Positions 27,576 through 36,138 of a DNA stretch of 64,000 bases are shown here, in pieces. This DNA is from Ulvibacterium sp965228935. Its GTDB lineage: Bacteria > Bacteroidota > Bacteroidia > Flavobacteriales > Flavobacteriaceae. Made by a program: the position numbers and the translations under genes. The notes beneath the pieces are model-generated. The model saw only the letters and a list, made by a program, of their open reading frames with translations, was not told the origin of the DNA and did no database searches. Numbering within the stretch: position 1 is the first letter of the stretch; each line of letters begins with the position of its first letter. Location: NCBI RefSeq assembly GCF_965228935.1, contig NZ_OZ245846.1, forward strand, positions 4,340,001 to 4,404,000, given 5' to 3'.

Positions 27576-28883
27576 ATGAATTCCAAAGTATCTATTTTTT
27601 GGTTTCGAAGGGATTTACGTTTGGAGGATAATGTTGGTTTTCTAGAGGCCTTGAAAGGTGATTTTCCTGTACTTCCCATCTTCATCTTCGATACCGAAAT
27701 CCTGGACAAACTGCCCAAGGATGATGCACGGGTTACCTTCATTCACCAAAGGCTTCAAAAAATGCGCAGCATACTTCAAAATGAATGGGGAAGTTCCTTG
27801 GCCATCTATCGTGGAATACCGGAGACAATTTTCAAAGGCTTACTGGGAGAATATAACGTTCAGGGGGTATATACAAACCACGATTATGAACCGTATGCAA
27901 AAGAACGGGACAAACGTATTCAAGAATTATTGGAAAAGAACGATATCGGTTTTAAAACATTCAAAGACCAGGTCATTTTTGAAAAGAATGAGGTTATCAA
28001 GGACGATGGCAATCCGTATGTGGTGTATACCCCTTACATGAAGAAATGGAAAGAAAGGTTTAATGCAGATCTTATAAAAATCCACGATACCCTTCTGTAC
28101 CTCCAAAATCTGATAGGACAAACCGAGTTACCAAATCTCTCCCTTTCAGACATTGGATTCCAAACATCTTCCATAAAGGTCGTGGACTATAATGTTGCTC
28201 CCAGTTTAATACAACGGTATGAGGATACTCGCAACTATCCCGCTGAGGAAAACGGTACATCGCGTTTAGGTCCACATCTACGTTTTGGTACCGTTTCCGT
28301 TCGGAAAATGATCAAAAAAGCGATTGTCGAAAAAAATGAAATATTTTGGAACGAACTTATTTGGCGGGAGTTCTTCATGCAAATCCTTTGGCATTACCCA
28401 AGAACGGTCACGGAAGCCTTTAAGCCAAAATACGATCGTATCGTTTGGCGCAATAAGGAAGAGGAATTCGAAAAATGGAAAAAAGGGGAAACCGGATATA
28501 AATTAGTAGACGCCGGAATGCGGGAACTCAATGAGACCGGATATATGCATAACCGTGTACGTATGTTGGTCGCCAGCTTTCTATGCAAACATTTATTGAT
28601 CGATTGGCGTTGGGGCGAATCCTATTTTGCCGAAAAATTGTTAGACTATGAGATGAGCAGCAATGTGGGAAACTGGCAGTGGGCCGCTGGCAGTGGCGTG
28701 GACGCCGCACCTTATTTTCGGATTTTTAATCCGATGACCCAGGTCACTAAATTTGATCCGGGCGAAAAATATATTTCAAAGTGGGTTCCGGAGCATACTA
28801 CAAGTACATATCCCCTGAAGATGGTGGATCATAGGGAAGCCCGGGAACGTTGCCTAAAGGTTTACAAAGACGCGGTAGGATGA
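27576..28883 (+). CDS. Cryptochrome/deoxyribodipyrimidine photolyase family protein
   Basis: A 435-residue flavoprotein. The N-terminal photolyase domain begins IFWFRRDLRLEDNVGFLEAL and includes VYTNHDYEPYAKERD. The FAD-binding domain has SRLGPHLRFGTVSVRKM, FWNELIWREFFMQIL, VDAGMRELNETGYMHNRVRM and SSNVGNWQWAAGSGVDAAPY. This domain order is that of class I CPD photolyases and related cryptochromes, which repair UV-made pyrimidine dimers using blue light. The N-W-Q-W-A-x-G-x-G-x-D signature supports photolyase. It is the third gene of the SRPBCC-SDR operon. Repair versus sensory role cannot be decided from sequence alone. Confidence 0.93.
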   Translation: MNSKVSIFWFRRDLRLEDNVGFLEALKGDFPVLPIFIFDTEILDKLPKDDARVTFIHQRLQKMRSILQNEWGSSLAIYRGIPETIFKGLLGEYNVQGVYTNHDYEPYAKERDKRIQELLEKNDIGFKTFKDQVIFEKNEVIKDDGNPYVVYTPYMKKWKERFNADLIKIHDTLLYLQNLIGQTELPNLSLSDIGFQTSSIKVVDYNVAPSLIQRYEDTRNYPAEENGTSRLGPHLRFGTVSVRKMIKKAIVEKNEIFWNELIWREFFMQILWHYPRTVTEAFKPKYDRIVWRNKEEEFEKWKKGETGYKLVDAGMRELNETGYMHNRVRMLVASFLCKHLLIDWRWGESYFAEKLLDYEMSSNVGNWQWAAGSGVDAAPYFRIFNPMTQVTKFDPGEKYISKWVPEHTTSTYPLKMVDHREARERCLKVYKDAVG

Positions 28884-28928
28884 TTTCCCTTTTTTAGTAT
28901 ATTTAGAATTCGACCAAAAACCCAAGGA

Positions 28929-29348
28929 ATGTCCAACAACAAGACCGTACCCACCGATGCCTCCGTCCAGGAATTTTTGGATAAAATTGAAGACGAGGAC
29001 AAAAGAAACGACAGTTACGTACTCCTAAGTTTAATGGAGAAGATTTCGGGTGAACGCCCCGTTATGTGGGGGCCCAGTATTATTGGTTTTGGAAGTTACC
29101 ATTATAAGTACGATTCCGGAAGGGAAGGTGATATGCTCAGCATCGGTTTTTCACCGCGTAGGCAAAATTTTTCATTGTACGTCGGTGCGGGCGCCAAACG
29201 TAATCAAGGCTTTTTGGCCAAATTGGGCAAGCATACCATGGGCAAATCCTGTCTTTATATCAAAAGATTATCGGATGTGGACATGCAGGTTCTTCAAGCA
29301 TTGATCCGCTCAACCTATGAGTATGATAAAAAGAAATACAACAACTAA
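28929..29348 (+). CDS. DUF1801 domain-containing protein
   Basis: A 139-residue cytoplasmic protein. Motifs seen are SVQEFLDKIEDEDKRNDSYV, then MWGPSIIGFGSYHYKYDSGR and KLGKHTMGKSCLYIKRLSDV, matching DUF1801 (YdhG-like). The family has an iron-chaperone-like fold but no firm function. It follows the photolyase by 45 bases in the same direction, and the M20 hydrolase starts 9 bases after it, so it may be part of a longer transcript. Confidence 0.88.
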   Translation: MSNNKTVPTDASVQEFLDKIEDEDKRNDSYVLLSLMEKISGERPVMWGPSIIGFGSYHYKYDSGREGDMLSIGFSPRRQNFSLYVGAGAKRNQGFLAKLGKHTMGKSCLYIKRLSDVDMQVLQALIRSTYEYDKKKYNN

Positions 29349-29357
29349 TCCTATCCC

Positions 29358-30788
29358 ATGAAAACACGAACGTTACTTTTAATTCTTCCTTTCCTCGGGC
29401 TTACGGCCAATGGACAAAAACTGACCTCCAGCAAAAAGGCCATAATCGCATCCGTTGAAAAGCATAGGACAGAGCTAATAGCAATAAGTGATTCTATTTG
29501 GGCCCTGGCCGAGACTGCATTTGAGGAGGACGATTCCTCGCGAATTCTGGCAGATTATGCGGAGAAAAATGGTTTTACCGTAGAAAGAGGTGTCGCCGGT
29601 ATGCCAACTGCCTTTGTAGCCACTTATGGTTCCGGAAACCCGGTAATCAGTGTTCTAGGGGAGTTTGATGCCCTACCGGGAATCTCCCAAAAAGCTCTTC
29701 CAACTAAGGAACCTTTACATGAAGGTGCCGCGGGACATGGATGTGGACATAATCTGTTTGGAGCGGCAAGCCTCGGTTCCACCATTGCGGTTAAGGAATT
29801 GATGGAGCAAGGAAAGATCAAGGGTACGATCAAATTTTTTGGAACGCCCTCCGAGGAAAAGTTCTTTGGCAAAATATGGATGGTCAGGGAAGGATTATGG
29901 GACGGGGTGGATGTAAATTTAAGCTGGCATCCTTCCGCGGTAACGGAGGCCGATGTTCAAAGCTCCCTGGCCTTGGTCGATTTTAAGGTCGAGTTTTTTG
30001 GCCAGGCCGCCCATGCCTCTAGCGACCCCTGGAATGGACGTAGCGCTTCCGATGCGCTGGAACTTTATACAACGGGAATAAACTACTACCGTGAACATAT
30101 AAAACCTACAGTGCGTATCCATTATCATATCCAAGATGGCGGCCAAGTGGTGAACGTCGTTCCCGACTATACCAAACTCTGGGTTCGGGTTCGCGATACC
30201 AAGCGAAAGGGAATGCTTCCGGTATATGAGCATGTACAAAAAATGGCCGAGGGTGCGGCCATCATGGCCAATGTGGATTACAAAATATCGCTTATTTCCG
30301 GTATTTACGAAGTTTTGGTCAACCGGGCCGGTGGCGAAATCATGCAGAAAAACCTGGAGCTTTTGGATCCCTTGACTTATACCGAGGAGGAAATCGCTTT
30401 TGGAAAAAAGATACAGGAAGCTACGGGCAAACCCCAAGTAGGCATGGATAGCGATTTAAAGCCGTTTGCGGAGACCAAGGAGCATCCCGGAGGAGGTTCA
30501 ACGGACGTAGGCGATGTTAGCTGGAATGTGCCCAATATCAATTTAAAGGTGACTACGGCACCGAAGGACACCCCATGGCATTCGTGGGCCGTCGTAGCCT
30601 GCGGGGGCATGAGTATAGGACATAAGGGAATGGTACATGCAACCAAGGCCCTGGGCATGACCGCTGTGGATCTTTTTGAAAATCCAAAGCTGGTAGAAAA
30701 AGTGAAAGCCGAATTCAAACAACGTAAAGGCAATGAGGTGTACAAACCTATGGTACCGGAAGGACCTCCGCCAATAGGAACAAACTAA
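29358..30788 (+). CDS. M20 family amidohydrolase (AbgB-like)
   Basis: A 476-residue exported metalloamidase with a signal peptide (ends TANGQ). M20 signs: VISVLGEFDALPGISQ, GAAGHGCGHNLFGAASLGS (metal-ligand region, residues 120-140), GTPSEEKFFGKIWM, and a dimerisation domain with FFGQAAHASSDPWNGRSASD. C-terminally, HPGGGSTDVGDVSWNVPNI and PWHSWAVVACGGMSIGHKG match the AbgB (aminobenzoyl-glutamate utilisation B) branch. It probably removes an acyl or amino-acid group from an amide in the periplasm; the true substrate is open. No AbgA or AbgT partner is nearby. Confidence 0.9.
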   Translation: MKTRTLLLILPFLGLTANGQKLTSSKKAIIASVEKHRTELIAISDSIWALAETAFEEDDSSRILADYAEKNGFTVERGVAGMPTAFVATYGSGNPVISVLGEFDALPGISQKALPTKEPLHEGAAGHGCGHNLFGAASLGSTIAVKELMEQGKIKGTIKFFGTPSEEKFFGKIWMVREGLWDGVDVNLSWHPSAVTEADVQSSLALVDFKVEFFGQAAHASSDPWNGRSASDALELYTTGINYYREHIKPTVRIHYHIQDGGQVVNVVPDYTKLWVRVRDTKRKGMLPVYEHVQKMAEGAAIMANVDYKISLISGIYEVLVNRAGGEIMQKNLELLDPLTYTEEEIAFGKKIQEATGKPQVGMDSDLKPFAETKEHPGGGSTDVGDVSWNVPNINLKVTTAPKDTPWHSWAVVACGGMSIGHKGMVHATKALGMTAVDLFENPKLVEKVKAEFKQRKGNEVYKPMVPEGPPPIGTN

Positions 30789-30807
30789 TCTGAAAGACAA
30801 TAAAAAA

Positions 30808-31104
30808 ATGGAAGGTTTACAGTTAATAGATAATTCGGAAGCCAAGCGATATGAAGTTCATATTGATGGGCTTGTACCCAGAATAGAGTACATAAGGACC
30901 AAGGACAAAATTTATCTAACACATACCGAAGTCCCGCGGGGCTTGGAGGGCAAGGGAATCGGAACTTCCTTGGTCAAGGCGGTTTTGGAAGATATCGAAA
31001 AAAAGGACTTGACCTTGGTTCCCATGTGCCCATTCGTGGCCATGTACATTAAACGGCATCCCGAATGGAAAAAACTGGTTTTAAAAGGAATTAATATTGC
31101 TTGA
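30808..31104 (+). CDS. GNAT-like N-acetyltransferase, YjdJ type
   Basis: A 98-residue short GNAT-fold protein. It contains YEVHIDGLVPRIEYIRTKDK, HTEVPRGLEGKGIGTSLVKA (acetyl-CoA pyrophosphate loop, with GKGIG in place of QGxGxA) and PMCPFVAMYIKRHPEW, all typical of the YjdJ group. The next gene encodes a YjdI-like ferredoxin; in E. coli yjdI and yjdJ are also neighbours, so the pair is conserved. The acceptor substrate is unknown. Confidence 0.9.
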   Translation: MEGLQLIDNSEAKRYEVHIDGLVPRIEYIRTKDKIYLTHTEVPRGLEGKGIGTSLVKAVLEDIEKKDLTLVPMCPFVAMYIKRHPEWKKLVLKGINIA

Positions 31105-31106
31105 TC

Positions 31107-31541
31107 ATGGCTGAACGAGAAATTGTAAAGAAGTACTCCAACGGAGAGTTGACCGTGGTTTGGAAACCCAAATTATGCATACATTCCGCAATTTGCGTAA
31201 ATACGCTTCCCAAGGTTTATAACCCCAATGAAAAACCTTGGATCAAGGCTGAAAATGCCAGTACGGACGAGTTAAAAGCACAGATTTCCAAATGCCCTTC
31301 TGGAGCCTTAAGTTATGAAATGGACAACGAAGATGAACAAGAGGGTAAGGAAATGAAATCCCATATGCAAATTCAGGTTTCGCCTAATGGCCCTTTATTG
31401 ATTCAAGGGAACCTATCCGTTACCTTGGCAGATGGCCGTATTGAAGATAAAAAACGGACTACGGCATTTTGTAGGTGTGGGGGATCGGCCAACAAGCCGT
31501 ATTGCGACGGTACACATTCAAAAATTGATTTTAAGGATTAA
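31107..31541 (+). CDS. YjdI-like (4Fe-4S) domain fused to CDGSH iron-sulfur domain
   Basis: About 144 residues from the ATG at 31107, which lies 2 bases after the YjdJ stop. The N-terminal half is a Fer4_19/YjdI domain: IVKKYSNGELTVVWKPKLCI, then SAICVNTLP and ISKCPSGALSY. The C-terminal half is a CDGSH domain: FCRCGGSANKPYCDGTHSKI with the three-Cys-one-His [2Fe-2S] ligands. Such proteins likely carry electrons or sense redox. Fusion of both cluster types in one chain is known in bacteria. The YjdJ-YjdI pairing suggests joint function. Confidence 0.92.
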   Translation: MAEREIVKKYSNGELTVVWKPKLCIHSAICVNTLPKVYNPNEKPWIKAENASTDELKAQISKCPSGALSYEMDNEDEQEGKEMKSHMQIQVSPNGPLLIQGNLSVTLADGRIEDKKRTTAFCRCGGSANKPYCDGTHSKIDFKD

Positions 31542-31546
31542 AAAAG

Positions 31547-31732
31547 ATGTTCGGACTATTCAAGAAGAAATCGGAAGTAGAAAAACTACAGGAAAAATAT
31601 CAAAAATTGATGAAGGAAGCTTTTGATCTTTCCAAAAGTAATCGCTCCGCGAGTGACACAAAATATGCGGAGGCGGATGAAGTTCAAAAGCAAATCGAGG
31701 CATTGACCGCTTCCTCCAAGACCCGTTCATGA
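31547..31732 (+). CDS. Lacal_2735-like small protein
   Basis: A 61-residue charged helical protein beginning MFGLFKKKSEVEKLQEKYQK, then LMKEAFDLSKSNRSASDTKY and AEADEVQKQIEAL. This matches the short Lacal_2735 family found in Flavobacteriia. No enzymatic motif is present; a coiled coil is likely. It starts 5 bases after the CDGSH gene and its stop overlaps the acetyltransferase start by 4 bases (ATGA), so it is translated within this operon. Confidence 0.85.
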   Translation: MFGLFKKKSEVEKLQEKYQKLMKEAFDLSKSNRSASDTKYAEADEVQKQIEALTASSKTRS

Positions 31733-32304
31733 CCGAAAAGGAAAAAATGCTGTCTGGGCAAAACTACGATTCAAGAGATGCTGAATTGATCGATCAATAT
31801 CATAGGGCGCGGAAGCTTTTCCAAGAATACAATCGATTGGAATCCACGGAAATGGTTAGACGAAATGAATTGCTGGACAAGCTGTTTCACCATAAGGGAG
31901 ATGGGGTTTGGATAGAGGCCCCTTTTTTTTGCGATTATGGGGAACATATCTCCATTGGTAAAAATACCTTTATCAATGCCAACTGTTTTTTTCTGGACAA
32001 CAATAGGATTACCATCGGCAAAAACGGTCTTATCGGGCCCTATGTGCAAATCTATACGGCCCTGCACCCATTGAAGGCCTCAGAAAGGATTGTGGAAGAT
32101 AAGGAAAAAGGAACGTCTTATTTAACATCCACACTTCCGGTTGTCGTTGGTGATAACGTTTGGATCGGTGGAAATTCTGTGTTGATGCCCGGGGTGTCCA
32201 TTGGAGACAATACCACCATTGGGGCAGGCTCTGTGGTCACCAAAAACATGCCTGTAAATGTACTTGCTTTTGGTAATCCATGTAAAGTTATCAGGGAACT
32301 GTAA
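31729..32304 (+). CDS. Sugar O-acetyltransferase (Maa/LacA type)
   Basis: A 191-residue left-handed beta-helix acetyltransferase. The start MTEKEKMLSGQNYDSRDAEL is the Maa/NodL/LacA N-terminal motif. Hexapeptide repeats follow (ISIGKNTFINANCFFLDNNR, ITIGKNGLIGPYVQIYTALH) with the catalytic His in the TALHP turn. The end VWIGGNSVLMPGVSIGDNTT, then IGAGSVVTKNMP, is standard. It acetylates a sugar such as maltose, glucose or a galactoside using acetyl-CoA. The start overlaps the preceding gene by 4 bases. Confidence 0.93.
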   Translation: MTEKEKMLSGQNYDSRDAELIDQYHRARKLFQEYNRLESTEMVRRNELLDKLFHHKGDGVWIEAPFFCDYGEHISIGKNTFINANCFFLDNNRITIGKNGLIGPYVQIYTALHPLKASERIVEDKEKGTSYLTSTLPVVVGDNVWIGGNSVLMPGVSIGDNTTIGAGSVVTKNMPVNVLAFGNPCKVIREL

Positions 32305-32359
32305 ACCCGTTATTTTCCATTATCTTTAGGATTCCGTTAAATCGATTTAATCCAAAAAG

Positions 32360-33268
32360 ATGAAGCTTTTCAATTTTACATTAATCCTGCTCCCTTTGTT
32401 TATGTATGCCCAATCAGAACAGATACAATCTACACTTGAGATATTTGACATTGAAACAAACGAAAAAAAAATAGTACTCCAAGAGCAAGCCCATTTTGAA
32501 GCCCCTAATTGGAGTTTGGACGGGAGTTATTTTATCATCAACCAGAATGGCCTGTTGTACAAAGTGGCCGTTGATGGCAGTACGAAGAAATTACTTCCCA
32601 CCGGGAACCTCAAAAATTGTAATAACGACCACGGCATTTCCTTTGATGGGACATTACTGGCCATTAGCAACAATGATAAAATCGAGGGGGCTACATCGGG
32701 TACTTCGCGGATTTATACTATGCCCATTTCCGGAGGTACTCCAAAATTGATTACTCCGAATTATCCCTCGTATTGGCATGGCTGGTCACCGGATGGTAAG
32801 ACCTTGGTCTATACGGCGAAGCGAAACGATAACTTCGACATTTTTAGCATTCCTTCCAAGGGAGGCGAAGAAAAAAGATTGACGGATTCACCGGGATTGG
32901 ATGATGGCCCTGAATATTCACCCAACGGTCAATTTATTTATTACAACTCCATGCAATCCGGAAAAATGGAAATATGGCGGATGAAAGCAGACGGTAGCAT
33001 CCCCCAACAACTAACGGACGATTCCTATTCCAACTGGTTCGCCCACCCTTCTCCCAATGGAAGATATTTTGTTTTTATTTCATATTTGGAAGATCAAGGG
33101 GATAGGCACCCCCCCATGAAAAAGGTAGCCTTGCGCCTTTATGATTTGGACAGTGGCAATATTAGGACCTTATGTGAATTTACCGGGGGCCAAGGTACCA
33201 TCAATGTACCCTCTTGGGCACCGGACAGTAAACGATTTGCGTTTGTGTCCTATGAGGAAATTAAATAA
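32360..33268 (+). CDS. TolB-like (PD40) beta-propeller exported protein
   Basis: A 302-residue protein with a signal peptide (ends MYAQ) and repeated PD40/WD40-like blades: APNWSLDGSYFIINQNG, GISFDGTLLAISNND, WHGWSPDGKTLVYTAKRNDN, GPEYSPNGQFIYYNSMQSGK, FAHPSPNGRYFVFISYLED, VPSWAPDSKRFAFVSYEE. Six blades are recognisable. It resembles the C-terminal half of TolB or periplasmic peptidase propellers but has no catalytic domain. The function is not known; protein or glycan binding in the periplasm is likely. Confidence 0.85.
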   Translation: MKLFNFTLILLPLFMYAQSEQIQSTLEIFDIETNEKKIVLQEQAHFEAPNWSLDGSYFIINQNGLLYKVAVDGSTKKLLPTGNLKNCNNDHGISFDGTLLAISNNDKIEGATSGTSRIYTMPISGGTPKLITPNYPSYWHGWSPDGKTLVYTAKRNDNFDIFSIPSKGGEEKRLTDSPGLDDGPEYSPNGQFIYYNSMQSGKMEIWRMKADGSIPQQLTDDSYSNWFAHPSPNGRYFVFISYLEDQGDRHPPMKKVALRLYDLDSGNIRTLCEFTGGQGTINVPSWAPDSKRFAFVSYEEIK

Positions 33269-33304
33269 TGAATACAAATAAACATGGAAATCCGGCTGAA
33301 AATA

Positions 33305-33328
33305 GGTGCCTAAGCCTGTCGAAGGCAC
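33305..33328. repeat. REP-like palindromic repeat, left copy
   Basis: The core GCCTAAGCCTGTCGAAGGC lies between GT and AC, so GTGCCT and AGGCAC-type arms can fold into a hairpin. The reverse complement recurs at 33637-33660 with one difference over about 23 bases. This motif family (CTTCGACAGGCTCAGG) recurs widely in bacterial genomes as small dispersed repeats. Confidence 0.8.
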
Positions 33329-33349
33329 GTATCGGGCATAAATAAAACT

Positions 33350-33670
33350 GTGAAAGGCTATACTTATATTTTGCAATGTTCAGATGGGAGTTACTATACC
33401 GGAAGTACCGTAGATTTGGAATTACGAATACAGCAACATCAAAATGGGAAAGGAGCAAATTATACCAAAAGGAGATTGCCAATAAGTCTTTTATATGTAG
33501 AAATTTTTACTAGAATTGATGAAGCCTTTCGACGCGAAAAACAAATACAAGGTTGGAGCAGGAAAAAGAAAGAAGCTTTAACAGATGGCGAACATAACCA
33601 ACTACCAAGATTATCAAGAAACTATACAGAATATGGGGTGCCTTCGACAGGCTCAGGCACCGAAATTTAG
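33350..33670 (+). CDS. GIY-YIG nuclease family protein
   Basis: A 106-residue single-domain protein with GYTYILQCSDGSYYTGSTVD (GIY-YIG variant at residues 3-22), RIQQHQNGKGANYTKRRLPI, and EAFRREKQIQGWSRKKKEAL. This is the stand-alone COG2827 group related to the UvrC N-terminus. The start is GTG at 33350. The last residues (VPSTGSGTE) are encoded by the right-hand REP-like repeat, so the original gene end has been overwritten or extended by the repeat. The two flanking repeats are in inverted orientation, like a small element with the nuclease inside. Confidence 0.9.
   Translation: MKGYTYILQCSDGSYYTGSTVDLELRIQQHQNGKGANYTKRRLPISLLYVEIFTRIDEAFRREKQIQGWSRKKKEALTDGEHNQLPRLSRNYTEYGVPSTGSGTEI
33637..33660. 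repeat. REP-like palindromic repeat, right copy
   Basis: Core GCCTTCGACAGGCTCAGGC flanked by GT and AC, in inverted orientation to the copy at 33305-33328. It overlaps the 3' end of the GIY-YIG gene and codes for its last amino acids. Confidence 0.8.
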
Positions 33671-33780
33671 ATAAAAATTGGGCCCGAATAGGAAGTAACC
33701 CGTCAAATATCTTGAAAGACAATTAAATCTATACACAATACCTCAAAACCGTAATGGATTAAACCCCAAAACCGCAACTC

Positions 33781-34779
33781 ATGACAAGTCCCATAAAAAA
33801 TAGTTTCCCGCTAGGCTTTCCCTGGCAGACCCAGGATCCGTTTTTATTTTGCGTATATCATTTGGACCATTATCCCAAAGGAAAGGAAGATATGTCCCCC
33901 GCTGCTTCTTTGGAAGGCAGGAATTTGGGGAACGACTTTACCCTAAAAGATGGTTGGCGTATGTATCATGGACAGACTATCCCAGGTTTTCCATCCCATC
34001 CCCATAGGGGCTTTGAAACCATTACAATCGTAAACAAAGGGTATTGCGATCATTCCGATTCCCTGGGTGCCGCCGGTCGGTTTGGGCAAGGCGATGTGCA
34101 GTGGATGACAGCCGGCAGAGGTGTACAACACTCGGAGATGTTCCCTTTGTTGTATACGGAAAAAGAAAATCCCTTGGAGCTTTTTCAGATTTGGCTGAAC
34201 CTGCCCAAAGCGAGCAAATTTGTAGACCCCCACTTCAAGATGCTATGGCACGAGGATATTCCCATTATTGAATTTGAAGGGGGAACCGTAAAAGTGATTG
34301 CCGGCTCTTACTCCGGCACCAAGGCCCCTAAACCCGCTCCGGATTCATGGGCGGCAAATGTAGAAAACGAAGTTGCTATCTGGAACATTCATTTAAACGC
34401 CAATGCCTCCTATACCCTAGCAAAAACGGATATCCCCGTAAACAGGACCTTGTATTTTTATGAAGGTGCTGAACTTCAAATCGGAGGTGATATCATCCAG
34501 CAAAACTTTGGAGTTGAATTGGAAGCTTCCCAAGATACGGTTATCCAAAATGGGGAAAAAGAGGCATCCCTTCTTTTATTACAGGGCAAGCCTTTAGAGG
34601 AAACCGTAGTACAATATGGTCCCTTTGTTATGAATACTGAGGAAGAAATCCAAAAAGCGATGCAAGAATATCGTATTACCCAATTCGGCGGTTGGCCGTG
34701 GCCCTATCCGGACAATGTACATCCCAAGGAAAAAGGAAGATTTGCCCAATATCCAGATGGAGCTTTGGTAGAGAAATGA
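33781..34779 (+). CDS. Pirin family protein
   Basis: A 332-residue bicupin. The N-terminal cupin has HPHRGFETITIVNKGYCDHS (metal ligands of the HxHxxxE type), GDVQWMTAGRGVQHSEM and LFQIWLNLPKASKFVDP; the C-terminal part matches Pirin_C (ANASYTLAKTDIPVNRTLYF). Pirins bind iron and some show quercetinase activity; the bacterial substrate is often unknown. The N-terminal segment LGFPWQTQDPFLFCVYHLDH is typical of a long-form pirin. It is a single gene; the next gene (MurA) is convergent. Confidence 0.92.
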   Translation: MTSPIKNSFPLGFPWQTQDPFLFCVYHLDHYPKGKEDMSPAASLEGRNLGNDFTLKDGWRMYHGQTIPGFPSHPHRGFETITIVNKGYCDHSDSLGAAGRFGQGDVQWMTAGRGVQHSEMFPLLYTEKENPLELFQIWLNLPKASKFVDPHFKMLWHEDIPIIEFEGGTVKVIAGSYSGTKAPKPAPDSWAANVENEVAIWNIHLNANASYTLAKTDIPVNRTLYFYEGAELQIGGDIIQQNFGVELEASQDTVIQNGEKEASLLLLQGKPLEETVVQYGPFVMNTEEEIQKAMQEYRITQFGGWPWPYPDNVHPKEKGRFAQYPDGALVEK

Positions 34780-34815
34780 TTACACCAAAAGAATCTTGAT
34801 TTTAGGTTATGCTGA

Positions 34816-36123
34816 TTACACCCTAACGATTTTAGCCCCAATGGCCCGTAGCCTTGTATCGATGTCCTCATAGCCCCTATCGATCTGCTCAATATTATGA
34901 ATGGTAGAGGTACCTTTTGCGGATAATGCGGCAATTAAAAGTGAAACCCCAGCCCTAATATCAGGGGAGACCATAGTAGTGGCCTTTAAGGTAGACTTAA
35001 AATCGTGACCTATTACGGTAGCCCTGTGGGGGTCACAAAGAATAATCTTCGCTCCCATGTCTATGAGTTTATCCACAAAGAACAAACGGCTTTCGAACAT
35101 CTTTTGATGGATAAGTACTTCTCCCCTCGCCTGGGTCGCTACCACAAGGATGATACTCAATAGATCCGGAGTGAGTCCTGGCCAGGGGGCATCCGCAATG
35201 GTCAGAATGGAACCATCGATAAAGTTCTGGATTTCGTATCCATCCTTATGTCTGGGAATAAAGATATCATCGTCCCTGCGTTCAATTTGGATGCCTAATT
35301 TTCCAAAAACCGAGGGAATAAGACCCAAATCCTTCCAACTCACATTCTTTATGGTCAGTTCACTTTTGGTCATGGCGGCAAGACCAATCCAACTTCCTAT
35401 TTCAATCATATCGGGAAGCATGGTATGTTCGGTACCGGCCAGTTGATCTACCCCTTGTATGGTCAACATATTGGAGCCTATTCCTGAAATTTGGGCCCCC
35501 ATCCGATTCAACATTTTACAAAGTTGTTGTAGATAAGGTTCGCATGCGGCATTATAAATGGTGGTCTCTCCTTCGGCAAGAACTGCGGCCATAACAATGT
35601 TGGCCGTTCCGGTTACGGAAGCCTCATCCAAGAGCATGTAGGTTCCCTTTAGCCTTTTGGCCTCGACACCGTAAAAATGCTCTTCCCTGTTGTAACGGAA
35701 TTTGGCCCCCAGATTAATGAAGCCTTCAAAATGGGTGTCCAACCTTCGACGTCCTATCTTATCGCCTCCAGGTTTGGGAATATACCCCTTTCCAAAACGG
35801 GACAACAATGGGCCCACCAGCATTATGGATCCCCTAAGTCCCCTGCCATCCCTTTTAAAGTCGTCCGATTGCAAATAATCCAAATTCACATCGTCCGCCT
35901 TAAAGGTATATGAACCTTTTCCTTTTTTCTGGATCTTTACGCCCAGATCTTCCAACAACAATATCAGTTTGTTGACATCTACGATATCCGGAATATTGTG
36001 GATGGTGACTTTTTCAGGGGTCAAAAGAACGGCACATAGAATTTGAAGGGCCTCGTTCTTGGCCCCCTGGGGCGTTATTTCACCGGAGAGTCGGTGGCCG
36101 CCTTCAATTTTAAATGTTCCCAT
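34816..36123 (-). CDS. murA: UDP-N-acetylglucosamine 1-carboxyvinyltransferase with Asp at the fosfomycin site
   Basis: A 435-residue EPSP-synthase-like enzyme that adds enolpyruvate to UDP-GlcNAc in the first committed step of peptidoglycan synthesis. Motifs: GAKNEALQILCAVLLTPEKV, GLRGSIMLVGPLLSRFG, then PGGDKIGRRRLDTHFEG, and RAGVSLLIAALSAKGTSTIH near the end. The loop residue corresponding to Cys115 of E. coli MurA is Asp121 (codon at 35761-35763). Cys is what fosfomycin alkylates, and a Cys-to-Asp change is known to give resistance while keeping activity (for example in mycobacteria). It is likely co-transcribed with the upstream DUF4290 gene (15-base gap). Confidence 0.95.
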   Translation of the reverse strand: MGTFKIEGGHRLSGEITPQGAKNEALQILCAVLLTPEKVTIHNIPDIVDVNKLILLLEDLGVKIQKKGKGSYTFKADDVNLDYLQSDDFKRDGRGLRGSIMLVGPLLSRFGKGYIPKPGGDKIGRRRLDTHFEGFINLGAKFRYNREEHFYGVEAKRLKGTYMLLDEASVTGTANIVMAAVLAEGETTIYNAACEPYLQQLCKMLNRMGAQISGIGSNMLTIQGVDQLAGTEHTMLPDMIEIGSWIGLAAMTKSELTIKNVSWKDLGLIPSVFGKLGIQIERRDDDIFIPRHKDGYEIQNFIDGSILTIADAPWPGLTPDLLSIILVVATQARGEVLIHQKMFESRLFFVDKLIDMGAKIILCDPHRATVIGHDFKSTLKATTMVSPDIRAGVSLLIAALSAKGTSTIHNIEQIDRGYEDIDTRLRAIGAKIVRV

Positions 36124-36138
36124 GTAGGATCAGGAATA

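Noticed and set aside
30377..30745. 122-codon minus-strand frame
   Set aside because: Antisense to the M20 amidohydrolase with no recognisable motif.
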